Below are positions 44,630-56,800 of a stretch of DNA of 64,000 nucleotides, piece after piece. Position 1 is the stretch's first letter. Every line of letters starts with the position of its first letter. Where the stretch lies: the NCBI RefSeq assembly GCF_902167145.1, contig NC_050097.1:44004095-44068094 (forward strand). The letters run 5' to 3'. The position numbers and the translations under genes are program-made. The stretch is from Zea mays (taxonomy: Eukaryota > Streptophyta > Magnoliopsida > Poales > Poaceae). The notes under the pieces were generated by a model that had not been told where the DNA came from, searched no databases, and saw nothing but the letters and a program-made list of their open reading frames with translations.

Positions 44630-46530
44630 GTTATACACTATGATATTTCTTCTACGAGGAGATGCCCTTTTGGTCTAACAACTTGGGATTCAAGATAAAG
44701 CTTGGCTTATATTAATGACTAAAACTTGACGAACTAAAAGCAACATGTTGATAGCCTAACTCCACATAAAGCTAGTCCACTTCTTCAGCAAAATGGGACA
44801 TTTACTGAGTATGTTGATGTGTACTCACCCTTGCTTTCACACAAAAACACCAGGTTGCCCCCACTGCAATCACTGCTCAGGAGAAGACGAAGGCAATGAG
44901 GCACATTTCTAGACTTAGATTAGCGCAATACCTATGGGAAGCGACGACACGAAGAAGACAACATGCTGGGACAGAGGCGGCGGAGGGGGGACCGTACTCG
45001 TGTGGTATCCTGACCCGGTGGATGGTGATATCCTATCCCAAGGCTTAATAGAATTAATAGAGTACTCATATCAACAAGGTACATCTTCTTTTTCGGAAGC
45101 CTATCTCGAAAGAACCTCCAAGTTAAGCGTGTTTGGCTTAGAGCAATTTGGGATGGGTGACCGATCGGGAAGTTTTCTCGGGTGCGCATGAGTGAGGACA
45201 AAGTGCACACAAAAGACTCGTGTTGATCTGTGGGGATGGTCTATGATCCTATAGGGTTGCCAGAAGTAAGTACCACTGGTCCGGGAGTGGATGGGGTGTT
45301 ACAAATGGTATCAGAGCCGACCCTCGCGGTTTTACGGGCGTGTGTGGGCTAGAGGTTCGGGTATATGGCGTATAGTGCATGTGGACCCGGAGGGGTCACA
45401 TGGCATGGCATATGACGACACTAGACATACGAACATGGCTAAGAGGGGAGGTTCCTAGCTTGGGGTTGATTGACGAGGACGTCAGTCTTCTAAGGGAGGT
45501 GGATTGTGACATCCTGAACTCGATGGATGGTGATATCCTTGCCTAAGACTTAATAGAATTAATAGAATACTTATACCAACAAGGTGCATCTTTTTTCGGA
45601 AGCCTATCTCGAAAGAACCTCCAAGTTAAGCGTGCTTGGCTTGAAGCAATTTGGGATGGGTGGCCGACCGAGAAGTTTTCTCGAGTGCGCATGAGTGAGG
45701 ACAAAATGCACAAAAATGATTCGTGTTGGTCTGTGGGGATGATCCATGATCCTAGATTGTTGCTATGAGTAAGTATCGTCGGTCCAGAAGTGGACGGGGT
45801 GTTACAACTCGCCATCGATTTCGTCAGGAGTCATGGCATCGCTTGCCTCCTCGCGACAACGACAGCGTGACTCCCTCCTCTTTTTTCCAACAGCTCCGTC
45901 CCGCGCCGGTGACCGCTACTATCCGAAGGGTTGCACTCAAACTGGTGCCTTAAATTGGTCAAATTGTAGTTTTTTGACCAAATTTCATGAAATAGGCATA
46001 TCTAACAATGCCTTAAACTAGTGTCTTAAATTGAAATATGTGACTCTATACAGGAAAAACTACTCCAACAGTGACTCATTTCATAAAATTTGGTCAAAAA
46101 ATTATAGAACACTCTCAAGTTCCTCAAATATACTACACCGTAGTGGTTTGCTCTATAATCTAGATTTATGATTTTATTGTTGGAGAAGAATATTTTGTTG
46201 CTGTCCTAAATTCTATAAAATATACTTATTTTTAAATTATAATACATTTTTATAAGTTCCTCAAATATACTACACTGTATGAGTCGACCGCGAGCCATGC
46301 CGTTCACGGGGCTGGTAGTGAGCTGCGTGTGGAGGGTTGGCTGCGAGCCCGCCTAGGAGGCATGCCACTGAACGCTCGGAAGGAAAAACATACAGGAGAA
46401 ACAAGGAATGGAGAGAAAGAAAGAGAAGATGAAGAGCTGCCGTGTATAGAAGTTAGACCAAGATGGAGTTGTATCACACTTTAACGAATCTCAAATCCAG
46501 GCAGAGATTCAGATTTTGTTTTTTAAGTGG
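44630..46530. repeat. direct duplication, copy 2 (~1.9 kb)
   Basis: Second copy of 42522-44417, starting at the gtt that follows the CACTA end and finishing at ttttaagtgg. Beyond that (tatggtttgttag) it differs from what follows copy 1. Confidence 0.93.
45001..45806 (+). mobile_element. Cassandra TRIM retrotransposon, copy 2 (806 bp)
   Basis: Duplicate of 42893-43693. LTRs 45001-45303 and 45505-45806, PBS 45306-45317, target duplication ACTCG at 44996-45000 and 45807-45811. It shares its insertion site with copy 1, so it arose by segmental duplication, not a second insertion. 5S-like segment at about 45116-45185. Confidence 0.92.
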
Positions 46531-47530
46531 TATGGTTTGTTAGAAATTTAGACATTTTCAATATCATTTTAATTCTATAAATTAACATTATGGTGATATC
46601 ATATAAAAGATGATTAATCATAAAAACCATGATGTCAAATATATCCATAACAATATGGAACATGAGAACATAAAACATATGAATCATATAAATATAATAA
46701 GCATATAAACATGGTACATGTATCATGGCGGAACAACTAAAAATAAATAGATAGCAACATAAACAGTATGACTGTAAAATTAAAACAAACAGATATGATA
46801 TATTACTAGCATGAACAGACATTAGAAATGTCATGATATGATATGACAAAACAGATTGGATAAATTCATGTATACATACAAAACAGTAGAGATGAACGTA
46901 TGAAACATATATAATCTGTAGAACGTAAAACGGTAAGGAACTGAAATGATCATACCATTCCATGTGCTCCGAGGATTCTGATTCTTATCCAGCTTCTCTT
47001 GTCATGTCGTGATGTTCGGGGCATGGGCAGTCGCGTAGACGCTCCCTAAAAATCTAATTGACGATTCCCCGTGCGCGCAGAGTTACGAGATGGGAATACC
47101 CGTACTTGCTGCTCGACTGTGATTCTGAAAGAGTTATGCGCTTGTTCCCAAGCGACAGGAGTTCTCCCCTTTTAACCTTTCGCAGAAGAGAAGCTGAAGG
47201 AAAAGGGTCTCTCATGCGGCTGTTCAAGAGACGGGCAACTGAAAGGTTTAACCCGGAGTTGAAACTCCCGCGGTTAATGAGTGCTAAAAAATTAACACAA
47301 CCACGCTCGCCCGCTCGCTACCTGCCACGCCCGGCCCAGCCCGGCCGGTGGCGGCGCGCGCGCGTGACACGCCCTTGTTCGTTTCTTGACTTCTCAAATT
47401 AAGTGAAATAATTCTCACCATATAAGTAAAGCTAACGATCCTTGGAATTGCAATATGATACTATTGGTATTGTCCACAATTACACATCATATAGTTTATT
47501 AATTAAATGGGCCAAGCCCATAAAAGATCC
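46531..47530. other. intergenic, no gene recognised
   Basis: An AT-rich part (46531-46960) has open frames only because of composition. A GC-richer part (46960-47400) has no recognisable domain and could be an LTR or transposon fragment. Confidence 0.5.
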
Positions 47531-47535
47531 AACAT

Positions 47536-47695
47536 GATTTTGCTAAATAAATGTTTAATATTAGAGAAAAGTAATTTACTAGCCATTTGGTAAAATTTGT
47601 CCGATTTGATTCTCTTTCAATGGTAGAGTTATGCTAAATAAATCCTTAATAATAGGTAAAAGTAATTTTGCAGTCATTTGGTAAAATTCGTCGGA
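47536..47695. repeat. tandem duplication of ~95 bp upstream of MOG1
   Basis: tgctaaataaa..ttaata.tag...aaaagtaattt...catttggtaaaattcgtc occurs at about 47537-47600 and again at 47632-47692 with substitutions. Confidence 0.7.
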
Positions 47696-48117
47696 GTCAG
47701 TGGGAGGTGGCATAGCTCTGCACCAAGCACCTCGTACCAAAAGTTGTGTTTTGTCAAATTTGCCAGACAGTCGCAGCTTTTTGCATAGGCAAGCTTTCAG
47801 AAAACCAGATTTCAAAAAACCGAAGCAAAAAAAAAAAACTAGAAAGGCCAAAAGCTAAATGACGTCGAGCCCGCGAGCTCCCGTAACGCCTATACAATCT
47901 GGGCCTCGGCCCGCCTACGTAACTCGACCCGCTTGCCCGCCTGCCGCCCTGCCACAAACTGTCGACCGGAGGCCGGAGCAAATGCGACTAGCCGAAGCGG
48001 CCGCGGCGGAACACCTCGGCGATCGGCGTGCGTACCTTCCACGCGGGAGTGCGGGACCGTTGCTGCGACGCTGCGTCAGATCGACGCGCGGCGCGTCCGC
48101 CCCCCACCCTCTCGCCG

Positions 48118-48127
48118 CCTATATAAC
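48118..48127 (+). promoter_or_regulatory. TATA box of the MOG1 gene
   Basis: cctatataac, 106-115 bp before the ATG, in GC-rich promoter DNA. It predicts an 80-90 base 5' leader. Confidence 0.7.
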
Positions 48128-48232
48128 TCGCGCCCGAATCGGCGGCTCCCTCCTTTGCCCTCTCCGCGCACCTTCCACCACGCTCTGGAAGCTGTTTCCC
48201 CTTTCTCGAGAGTTTAGAAAGCTGGTGCAGAG

Positions 48233-49729
48233 ATGGCCGGGGAGAGCTGCGTCCCCAAGCCCCTGTTCGGCGGCGCCATCTTCACCACCTTCCCCGACCG
48301 CTTCCAGGTACCCCCCCCCTCCCGCCGCCGCATCTTCCTTGCCCTCCTAGTTGTAGTTCCTTTTTTCCCGTCGTGCGTGTGTGCAGTGTGCTTACGCTTC
48401 GTTGGGATTTTCGTGTTTTGATTTGTGCAGGACGTGAGCAACATCCGGGAGGTCCCCGACCATCAGGTTCGTAAGACCCTTTCTTCCGAGTTCTTGTCTA
48501 CATGGATGTTCGCTTGTCGTTTGTATAATTTGTTTAAATTTACTCTGTTGGGCTGTGCTGCGCAGGAGGTTCTCGTTGATCCATCCCGCGACGAGAGCCT
48601 CATTTTCGAGCTACTTGACCTCAAGGGCGAGGTGGACGACGCCGGCAGCGCGCTCTGGTTCCTGCAAGACATCGCCAACGAGCAAGACGCCGGGGACAAC
48701 TTGGTTGGTAACAATAGTCAATAGTCCTTTGACTTGCCTGTACTGTTTAATGAATGATCAGCTACCGCCTGCTGGAGGCTGTCTGCTACTCTAGTTTGCA
48801 ATGTAAACTGTCCATGAAATACAGCCAATCTGGTCCGAAACCATGTGTGTGCGTACTGTGCCTTGGATGGCAATGTTACCTGATTGTACTGCATTGATGA
48901 ACAGAAGAGACCTGTTGGTAAAGTTTTGCTGGTTTGTTTTTCAAGGTGGTAGAGCATTCTGGGACACTTGAACTGGCTGCTTTGCATCTCGGAGAAGCTC
49001 CTGCAGTGGCTGCAACTGCAGTTGGCCAGCTGGTAAGCTCATTTACTCTAGAAATTTGTTGTGCCACCCTGATCGTCAATCAATCTCCCACTGATTGGTG
49101 TTTTTCAGTGTTTCTTTGCATAAGATTGTGGAAAAATTCTGGTCTTGTAGAAATGTAATGCTATGTTGTTGCGATGCATAGAATAAACTAGTTTTCAGTA
49201 CCAATTTGATATCCTTGAGAACGATAACTATGAATCTGCATCAGTTAGTTTGCTCAAATGTTCATATATGGTACCTGCATCTTTAGAAATCAGATATGAT
49301 CAAGACATGTATAAGTACATCATTCTCATATCATGTATTGAGAGAATTGGTCATCCAGGAAATACTGTGACATATATGTTTGAACTGTATGAATGGTTAT
49401 GTTAGCATTTCTAGTTCAGTTTATCGGTATGCATTGAAACGATCTAGTATTAGCACCATATAAGAGTTGTACAATAAATTTCATTGTAGAATCTCATGCT
49501 GCCTTCTCATTGTTTACGTAGGCCGTCTCAAAAGGGAGGCAGGGCAGAGAAGCACAAAACATTGTTCGAGTGAGTATACCCACCCTTGATGATAACATTA
49601 CATGGTAAATTTTAGCTACTTCTCAAATTGAATTACATGTTTCCTTTTACAGATTTACCTGGCAAACATACGCCTTAAGAATGCGGCAACCGATGTACTT
49701 ATCACCGCATATGAGCCATTGTTGATAAA
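48233..49729 (+). CDS. MOG1: MOG1 / Ran guanine-nucleotide release factor homologue, exons 1-6 (3' end missing)
   Basis: The only host gene seen. MOG1 binds the nuclear GTPase Ran and promotes nucleotide release, acting in nuclear transport. Exons: 48233-48307, 48431-48466, 48566-48703, 48946-49032, 49522-49569 and 49653-49729. All introns are GT-AG, and the first five junctions are phase 0. The translation starts MAGESCVPKPLFGGAI and carries the family signatures VSNIREVPDHQ, DPSRDESLIFELLDL, WFLQDIANEQDA, KGRQGREAQNIVR and DVLITAYEPLLI. About 154 of the ~200 residues usual in plants are present. The donor at 49730 (GTAAAC, phase 2) would lead to the conserved NPLSES exon. That exon is not found before retroelement F, nor anywhere to 64000. 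If the donor is ignored the frame reads one Lys and a TAA (49731-49733). Confidence 0.9.
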
Positions 49730-49880
49730 GTAAACCATCTCGACCACTATCACGGCACTTTCCATTATTAATTCGTATTTTATTCTTGAACAAAACAATT
49801 TCAACATTTCGTACTTTGTCAAGGTTGGGATTGTGTCCCAATTTTACATCACACAAGACAACCTATTATTTTTGGTTTCT
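49730..49880 (+). other. start of MOG1 intron 6
   Basis: AT-rich DNA after the GTAAAC donor with no matching acceptor or last exon before chromovirus F begins. Confidence 0.6.
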
Positions 49881-51749
49881 TGAAGGACAGGCCTGGCAAA
49901 GTGGTAGAAGCCTTTCCACCGAGCCTAAGGTTCTAGGTTCGACATAGCCTCTCTGTAAAATGCAGGGATAAGGCTTGAGTTGGTCATTCCTGTCAAGGGC
50001 GTATTGATCAAGGGTAGGCGGCCCTCGACTACGGAGTTCGTAGTCTCCTGTCGTGTCTTCCAGGACCGAAGGTTATGCCCCTTACGATGGCTGGGCTTGA
50101 GAGTAGATAGAGAGAGAGAGATGGGTAATTGTTTTTCCTTCCCCCTTCTCAAGTGTTGATTACATGTATATATAGCCCACGGCTGAAACAGAAAGGTTAA
50201 TCCTTTCCTAAATAATAGGCTAGATAACCTCTAACAGAAAGGAGTAATCTCCTCCTAAATAATAGGCTAGATATCTTCTTTTGCCTAATCCTGCGGCTAG
50301 TTGGTTTGGGCAGCCGCCTCCTGTGCTGCACGCTCGGCCGCCCTGCGTACGTCGCGGGCGCGACGTCGCCTGGAGTAGGGGATGCCGTACATGACATCTC
50401 TCCCCCCCTCGATCACCAGCTCTTCCTCGAGCTGGAACGCTGGGTACTTGGCGGCGAAGGCGTCGAGATCTTCCCATGTGGAGGAAGCTACGGGTTCTCC
50501 CTTCCAGCGGATGAGCACCTGTCGAACCCCGCGAGCGATGCGAGTGCGTACAGCACGTTCCGGCTCAGGGTCGATGGCTCCATGATGAACAGCGGGTAAC
50601 GGTGGTGGTGTCGCGGGAGGCTCGCCCACCCATTTCTTGAGGAGGCCGACATGGAACACATCATGAAGCTTGGCGCGTGGAGGCAACTCGAGACGTACAA
50701 CCACCTCATTGATGAGCTCGGTGACTCGGTACGGCCCAAAGAAGCGGGGCTGAAGCTTGCTCCTCGGCGCCTGAGAAATGGAAGCCACCGGCCGCTGACG
50801 GAGTCGGAGGAGCACCCAGTCCCCAACGGCATAGGAGACATGGCGGTGAGCTTTGTCGTAGTAGCGCTTCTGGATTGCCTGGGCCTGCTCTAGGCGGTGA
50901 CGGACGTCGGCCAAGAATTCTTCACGTTCGGCCATTGTTTGGGCCACAGCAGCCACGCGCGTGTCCCCTACTTCATATGATCTGATGGTGGGCGGTTCGC
51001 GACCGTATACCACCCGAAATGGTGTCTCCTGTAGAGAAGACTGGTACGCTGTGTTGTATGTATATTCTGCCCAAGGCAGCCACCACAACCAGTCCCGCGG
51101 CCGGTCGCCGGAGAAACAACGGAGGTACATGGTGATGACGCGGTTGGCAGCCTCTGACTGTCCATCGGACTGCGGATGGAACGCCGTGGTCATATGTAGC
51201 TTGGCGCCCATGAGCCTCATCAGCTCCCTCCAGAACGTGGAGGTGAACACCGGATCGCTATCAGAAACCATGGATTGCGGCATCCCGTGGAGGCGTACAA
51301 TGTCGGTGAAGAACGCCTGTGCCACAAACTCAGAAGAGTACGGGTGAGCTAAGGGGATGAAATGGCAGTACTTGCTGAAGCGATCACCACCGTTAGGATG
51401 ACGGATTTTCCTTTGACCCGGGGCAGAGCCTCGATGAAGTCCAGCCCGATGTCAGTCCACACTCCAGTCGACACGGGCAGTGGAAGAAGAAGACCCGCCG
51501 GTTGCAGATGCTCCGTCTTGAAGCGTTGGCACGTAGGGCAGGCGCGGACGAAGTCCTGGACGACGTGACGCATGTCGGAAAAGTGGAAGTCGCGCCGGAG
51601 TCGGTGGAGAGTGCGCTGCATGCCCTCATGTCCATCCCCGTGCACCGCGGCCACGATCTCCAGCAGGAGTGGCGAGGTGGGAGGGATGTACAGCCGACCA
51701 TCATAGGTGACCAGCCCGTCGACGAGGCCCCACGGGGCTGTACGGGTAC
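49880..51749 (-). mobile_element. chromovirus-type gypsy element F (3' part)
   Basis: Minus-strand integrase with a chromodomain-like end, then a 3' untranslated/LTR region (about 49880-50296). That region has a TATATATA tract near 50165-50175 and a ~47 bp tandem repeat (taggctagataacctc near 50216; taggctagatatcttc near 50265). The exact LTR ends were not resolved. It is interrupted at 51749 by copia G; expected left target duplication of G is 51745-51749 (ggtac). It lies in MOG1 intron 6. Confidence 0.85.
50297..51749 (-). pseudogene. integrase and chromodomain of element F
   Basis: Read from the right: linker, the HHCC zinc region (HGDGHEGMQRTLHRL ... CPTCQRFK), then the core with D in DIGLDFIEALP. 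A single-base shift near 51380 moves the frame. The core then continues with D in VSDSDPVFTS, E in DGQSEAANRV and YNTAYQSSL. The C-terminal part has the GPYRV and LHDVFHVGLLKKW motifs and a chromodomain-like VLIRWKGEPVASSTWEDL. Chromodomains of this lineage target integration to chromatin marks. RT and gag lie beyond element G, outside the window. Confidence 0.85.
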
Positions 51750-53060
51750 TGAAAGTCGCCTAGAGGGGGGGGGGGTGAATAGGGCGAAACTGAAATTCTC
51801 AAAAATAATCACAACTACAAGCCGGGTTAGCGTTAGAAATATAAACGAGTCCGCGAGAGAGGGAGCAAAACAAATCGCAAGCAAATGAAGAGTGTGACAC
51901 GCGGATTTGTTTTACCGAGGTTCGGTTCTTGCAAACCTACTCCCCGTTGAGGAGGCCACAAAGGCCGGGTCTCTTTCAACCCTTCCCTCTCTCAATCGGT
52001 CCCTCGGACCGAGTGAGCTTCTCTTCTCAAATTACTTGGGAATCAAACTTCCCGCAAGGGCCACCACACAATTGGTGCCTCTTGCCTCAATTACAAGTGA
52101 GTGTTTGATCACAAGAAAGAATCAAGAAAGAAGGAAGCAATCCAAGCGCAAGAGCTCGAAAGAACACAAGCAAATCTCTCTCTCTAGTCACTAGGGCGTT
52201 GTGTGGAATATGGAGAGGATTTGATCTCTTTGGTGTGTCTAGAATTGAATGCTAGAGCTCTTGTAGTAGTTGGGAAGTGGAAAACTTGGATGCAATGAAT
52301 GGTGGGGTGGTTGGGGTATTTATAGCCCCAACCACCAAACTTGACCGTTGGCTGGGCTGTCAGTTCGATGGCGCACCGGACAGTCCGGTGCACACCGGAC
52401 AGTCCGGTGCCCCCGCCACGTCACCAGTGCCGTTGGAAATCGACCGTTGGAGTTCTGACTTCTGGGCCCGCCTTGATGTCCGGTGGCGCACCGGACATGT
52501 ACTGTAGAGTGTCCGGTGCGCCAGCATGGGCGTGCCTGACCTCTGCGCGCACTGGCGCACAATAAATGCGCTGCAGGTAGCCGTTGGCGCCTGAAGTAGC
52601 CGTTGCTCCGCAGATGCACCGGACAGTCCGGTGCACACCGGACAGTCCGGTGAATTATAGCGGAGCGGCTGGAATGAAAACCCGAGGCTGGCGAGTTCCT
52701 GGGGCCGCCCTTCCTTGGAGCACCGGACATGTCCGGTGCACACCGGACAGTCCGGTGAATTATAGCGGAGTGGCCCCAGGAAATTCCCGAAGGTGACGAG
52801 TTTGAAACCTGAGTCCTCTAGTGCACCGGACATGTCCGGTGGCACACCGGACAGTCCGGTGCGCCAGACCAGAGGAGCCTTCGGTTGCTCCTTTGCATTT
52901 TTGTTGAACCCAACACTTGGTCTTTTTATTGGCTAAGTGTGAACCTTTGACACCTGTATAACTTATACACTAGAGCAAACTAGTTAGTCCAAAGATTTGT
53001 GTTGGGCAATTCATCCACCAAAATTATTTAGGAACTAGGTGTAAGCCTAATTCCCTTTCA
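51750..53060 (-). repeat. 3' LTR of copia G (1311 bp)
   Basis: Same ends as the LTRs of A and B. TATAAATA (minus) at 52317-52324 lies between arms ggtggttgggg and ccccaaccacc. U3 palindrome array at 52375-52865. Confidence 0.94.
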
Positions 53061-53882
53061 ATCTCCCCCTTTTTGGTGATTGATGCCAACACAAACTAAA
53101 GCAAATATAGAAGTGCATAATTGAACTAGTTTGCATAATGTAAGTGTAAAGGTTGCTTGGAATTGAGCCAATATAACTACTTACAAGATATGCATGGATT
53201 GTTTCTTTCTTATTTAACATTTTGGACCACGCTTACACCACATGTTTTGTTTTTGCAAACTCTTTTGTAAATCCTTTTCAAAGTTCTTTTGCAAATGGTC
53301 AAAGGTAAATGAATAGGATTTTGCAAAGCATTTTCAAGATTTGAAATTTTCTCCCCCTGTTTCAAATGCTTTTCCTTTGACTAAACAAAACTCCCACTAA
53401 AGGAGATCCTCCTCTTAGTGTTTCAAGAGGGTTTTGATATATCATTTTTGAAATACTACTTTCTCCCCTTTTGAACACAATAGGATACCAATTGATAAAT
53501 ACTCTTGGAAAACACTAAGTTTTTGAAATTGGTGGTGGTGCGGTCCTTTTGCTTTGGGCTCATACTCTCTCCCCCTTTGGCATGAATCGCCAAAAACGGA
53601 ATTATTAGAGCCCTCGAAGTAATGTCTTCCTCTTTGGTCATAAACAAATGAGTTAAGATTATACCAAAGATGAAGTCCTTTTGTTCTCTCCCCCGAAGAT
53701 GGAGAGAGGCTTGGAGCGATGGCGAAGGATGAGTTACGGAGTGGAAGCATTTGTCTTTGCCGAAGACTCCAATTCCCTTTCAATATACCTATGACTTGGT
53801 TTGAAATAGACTTGAAAACACATTAGTCATAGCATATAAAAGAGATATGATCAAAAGTACATAAATGAGCTATGTGTGCAAT
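53061..53882 (-). other. PPT and 3' untranslated region of copia G
   Basis: The minus strand reads AAAAAGGGGGAGAT directly before the 3' LTR (53061-53074), a good polypurine tract. The remaining ~800 bases are AT-rich with no envelope-like gene, although some SIRE-lineage elements carry one here. Confidence 0.8.
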
Positions 53883-56800
53883 CTAACAAAAGAAGTTGCG
53901 GGAATCAAGAATATTGAGCTCATGCCTAAGTTTGGTAAAAGTTTGTTCATCAAGTGGCTTGGTAAAGATATCGGCTAATTGATCTTTAGTATTAATGTAA
54001 GCAATCTCGATATCTCCCTTTTGTTGGTGATCCCTAAGAAAATGATACCGGATGGCTATGTGCTTAGTGCGGCTATGCTCGACGGGATTGTCGGCCATTT
54101 TGATTGCACTCTCATTATCACATAGCAAAGGAACTTTGGTTAATTTGTAACCGTAGTCCCGCAGGGTTTGCCTCATCCAAAGTAATTGCGCGCAACAATG
54201 ACCTGCGGCAATGTACTCGGCTTCGGCGGTTGAAAGAGCGACCGAATTTTGCTTCTTTGAAGCCCAAGACACCAAGGATCTTCCCAAGAACTGGCAAGTC
54301 CCCGATGTGCTCTTCCTATTGATTTTGCACCCCGCCCAATCGGCATCCGAATAACCAATCAAATCAAATGTGGATCCCCGAGGGTACCAAAGCCCAAACT
54401 TAGGTGTATAAGCCAAATATCTCAAGATTCGTTTTACGGCCGTAAGGTGGGATTCCTTAGGGTCGGATTGGAATCTTGCACACATGCAAACGGAAAGCAT
54501 AATGTCCGGTCGAGAAGCACATAAATAGAGTAAGGAACCTATCATCGACCGGTATACCTTTTGATCCACGGACTTACCTCCTGTGTCGAGGTCGAGATGC
54601 CCATTGGTTCCCATGGGTGTCTTGATGGGCTTGGCATCCTTCATCCCAAACTTGCTTAGAATATCTTGAGTATACTTCGTTTGGCTAAGGAAGGTGCCCT
54701 CTTGGAGTTGCTTCACTTGAAATCTTAAGAAATACTTCAACTCCCCCATCATAGACATCTCGAATTTCTGTGTCATGATCCTACTAAATTCCTCACAAGT
54801 AGATTCGTTAGTAGACCCAAATATGATATCATCAACATAAATTTGGCATACAAACAAATCATTGTCAAGAGTTTTAGTGAATAGAGTAGGATCGGCCTTG
54901 CCGACTTTGAAGCCATTAGCAATAAGAAAATCTCTGAGGCATTCATACCATGCTCTTGGGGCTTGCTTGAGCCCATAAAGCGCCTTAGAGAGCTTATAGA
55001 CATGGTTAGGATACTCACTGTCTTCAAAGCCGGGAGGTTGCTCAACATAGACCTCTTCCTTGATTGGTCCATTGAGGAAGGCACTCTTCACGTCCATTTG
55101 ATAAAGCTTGAAGCCATGGTAAGTAGCATAGGCTAATAATATGCGAATTGATTCAAGCCTAGCTACGGGTGCATAGGTTTCACCAAAATCCAAACCTTCG
55201 ACTTGTGAATAACCCTTAGCCACGAGTCGAGCTTTGTTCCTTGTCACCACACCATGCTCATCTTGCTTGTTGCGGAAGACCCATTTGGTTCCTACAACAT
55301 TTTGGTTAGGACGTGGAACTAAATGCCATACCTCATTCCTAGTGAAGTTGTTGAGCTCCTCTTGCATTGCCACCACCCAATCCGAATCTTGTAGTGCTTC
55401 CTCTACCCTGTGTGGCTCAATAGAGGAAACAAACGAGTAATGCTCACAAAAATGTGCAACACGAGATCTAGTAGTTACCCCCTTATGAATGTCGCCGAGG
55501 ATAGTGTCGACGGGGTGATCTCGTTGAATTGCTTGGTGGACTCTTGGGTGTGGCGGCCTTGGTTCTTCATCCTCCTTGTCTTCATCATTTGCATCTCCCA
55601 CTTGATCGTGGCCGTCATTTTGAGGTGGCTCATCTTCTTGGTCTTCTTGTTCAACATCTTGAGCCTCATCCTCAATTTGAGTTGGTGGAGATGCTTGCGT
55701 GGAGGAGGATGGTTGATCTTGTTCATGTGGAGGCTCTTCGGATTTCTTAGGACACACATCCCCAATGGACATGTTCCTTAGTGCTATGCATGGAGCCTGT
55801 TCTTCACTTATCTCATCAAGATCAACTTGCTCTACTTGAGAGCCGTTAGTCTCATCAAACACAACGTCACAAGATACTTCAACAAGTCCTGAGGACTTGT
55901 TAAAGACTCTATATGCCCTTGTGTTTGAGTCATATCCTAGTAAAAAGCCTTCTACAGTTTTAGGAGCAAATTTAGATTTTCTACCTCTTTTAACAAGAAT
56001 AAAGCATTTGCTACCAAAAACTCTAAAATATGAAATGTTGGGCTTTTTACCGATTAGGAGTTCATAGGATGTCTTCTTGAGGATTCGGTGAAGATATAAC
56101 CGGTTGATGGCGTAGCAGGCGGTGTTGACTGCCTCGGCCCAAAATCGATCCGAAGTCTTATACTCATCAAGCATGGTCCTTGCCATGTCCAATAGAGTTC
56201 GATTCTTCCTCTCCACTACACCATTTTGTTGTGGGGTGTAGGGAGAAGAGAACTCATGCTTTATGCCCTCCTCAAGAAAGCCTTCGATTTGAGAGTTCTT
56301 GAACTCCGTGCCGTTGTCGCTTCTAATTTTCTTGATCCTTAAGCCGAACTCATTTTGAGCCCGTCTCAAGAATCCCTTTAAGGTCTCTTGGGTATGAGAT
56401 TTTTCCTGCAAAAAGAACACCCAAGTGAAGCGAGAATAATCATCCACAATAACTAGACAGTACTTACTCCCGCCGATGCTTATGTAAGCAATCGGGCCGA
56501 ATAGATCCATGTGTAGGAGCTCCAGTGGCCTGTCACTAGTCATGATGTTCTTGTGTGGATGATGAGTGCCAACTTGCTTCCCGGCTTGGCATGCGCTACA
56601 AATCCTGTCTTTCTCAAAATGAACATTGGTTAATCCTAAAATGTGTTCCCCCTTTAGAAGCTTATGAAGATTCTTCATCCCAACATGGGCTAGTCGGCGG
56701 TGCCAGAGCCAACCCAAGTTAGTCTTAGCAATTAAGCATGTGTCGAGTTCAGCTCTATCAAAATCTACCAAGTATAGCTGACCCTCTAACACACCCTTAA

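Noticed and set aside
46523..46963. 146-codon minus-strand frame rich in Tyr, Ile and Cys
   Set aside because: AT-rich composition explains it; no start context, domain or duplicate support.
49731..49733. TAA as the natural end of MOG1
   Set aside because: The conserved C-terminal ~45 residues would be missing, and a GTAAAC donor of correct phase overlaps the stop; kept as an alternative only.
53442..53783. Possible envelope-like gene in the 3' region of copia G
   Set aside because: 113 codons without signal peptide or membrane segment; probably chance.
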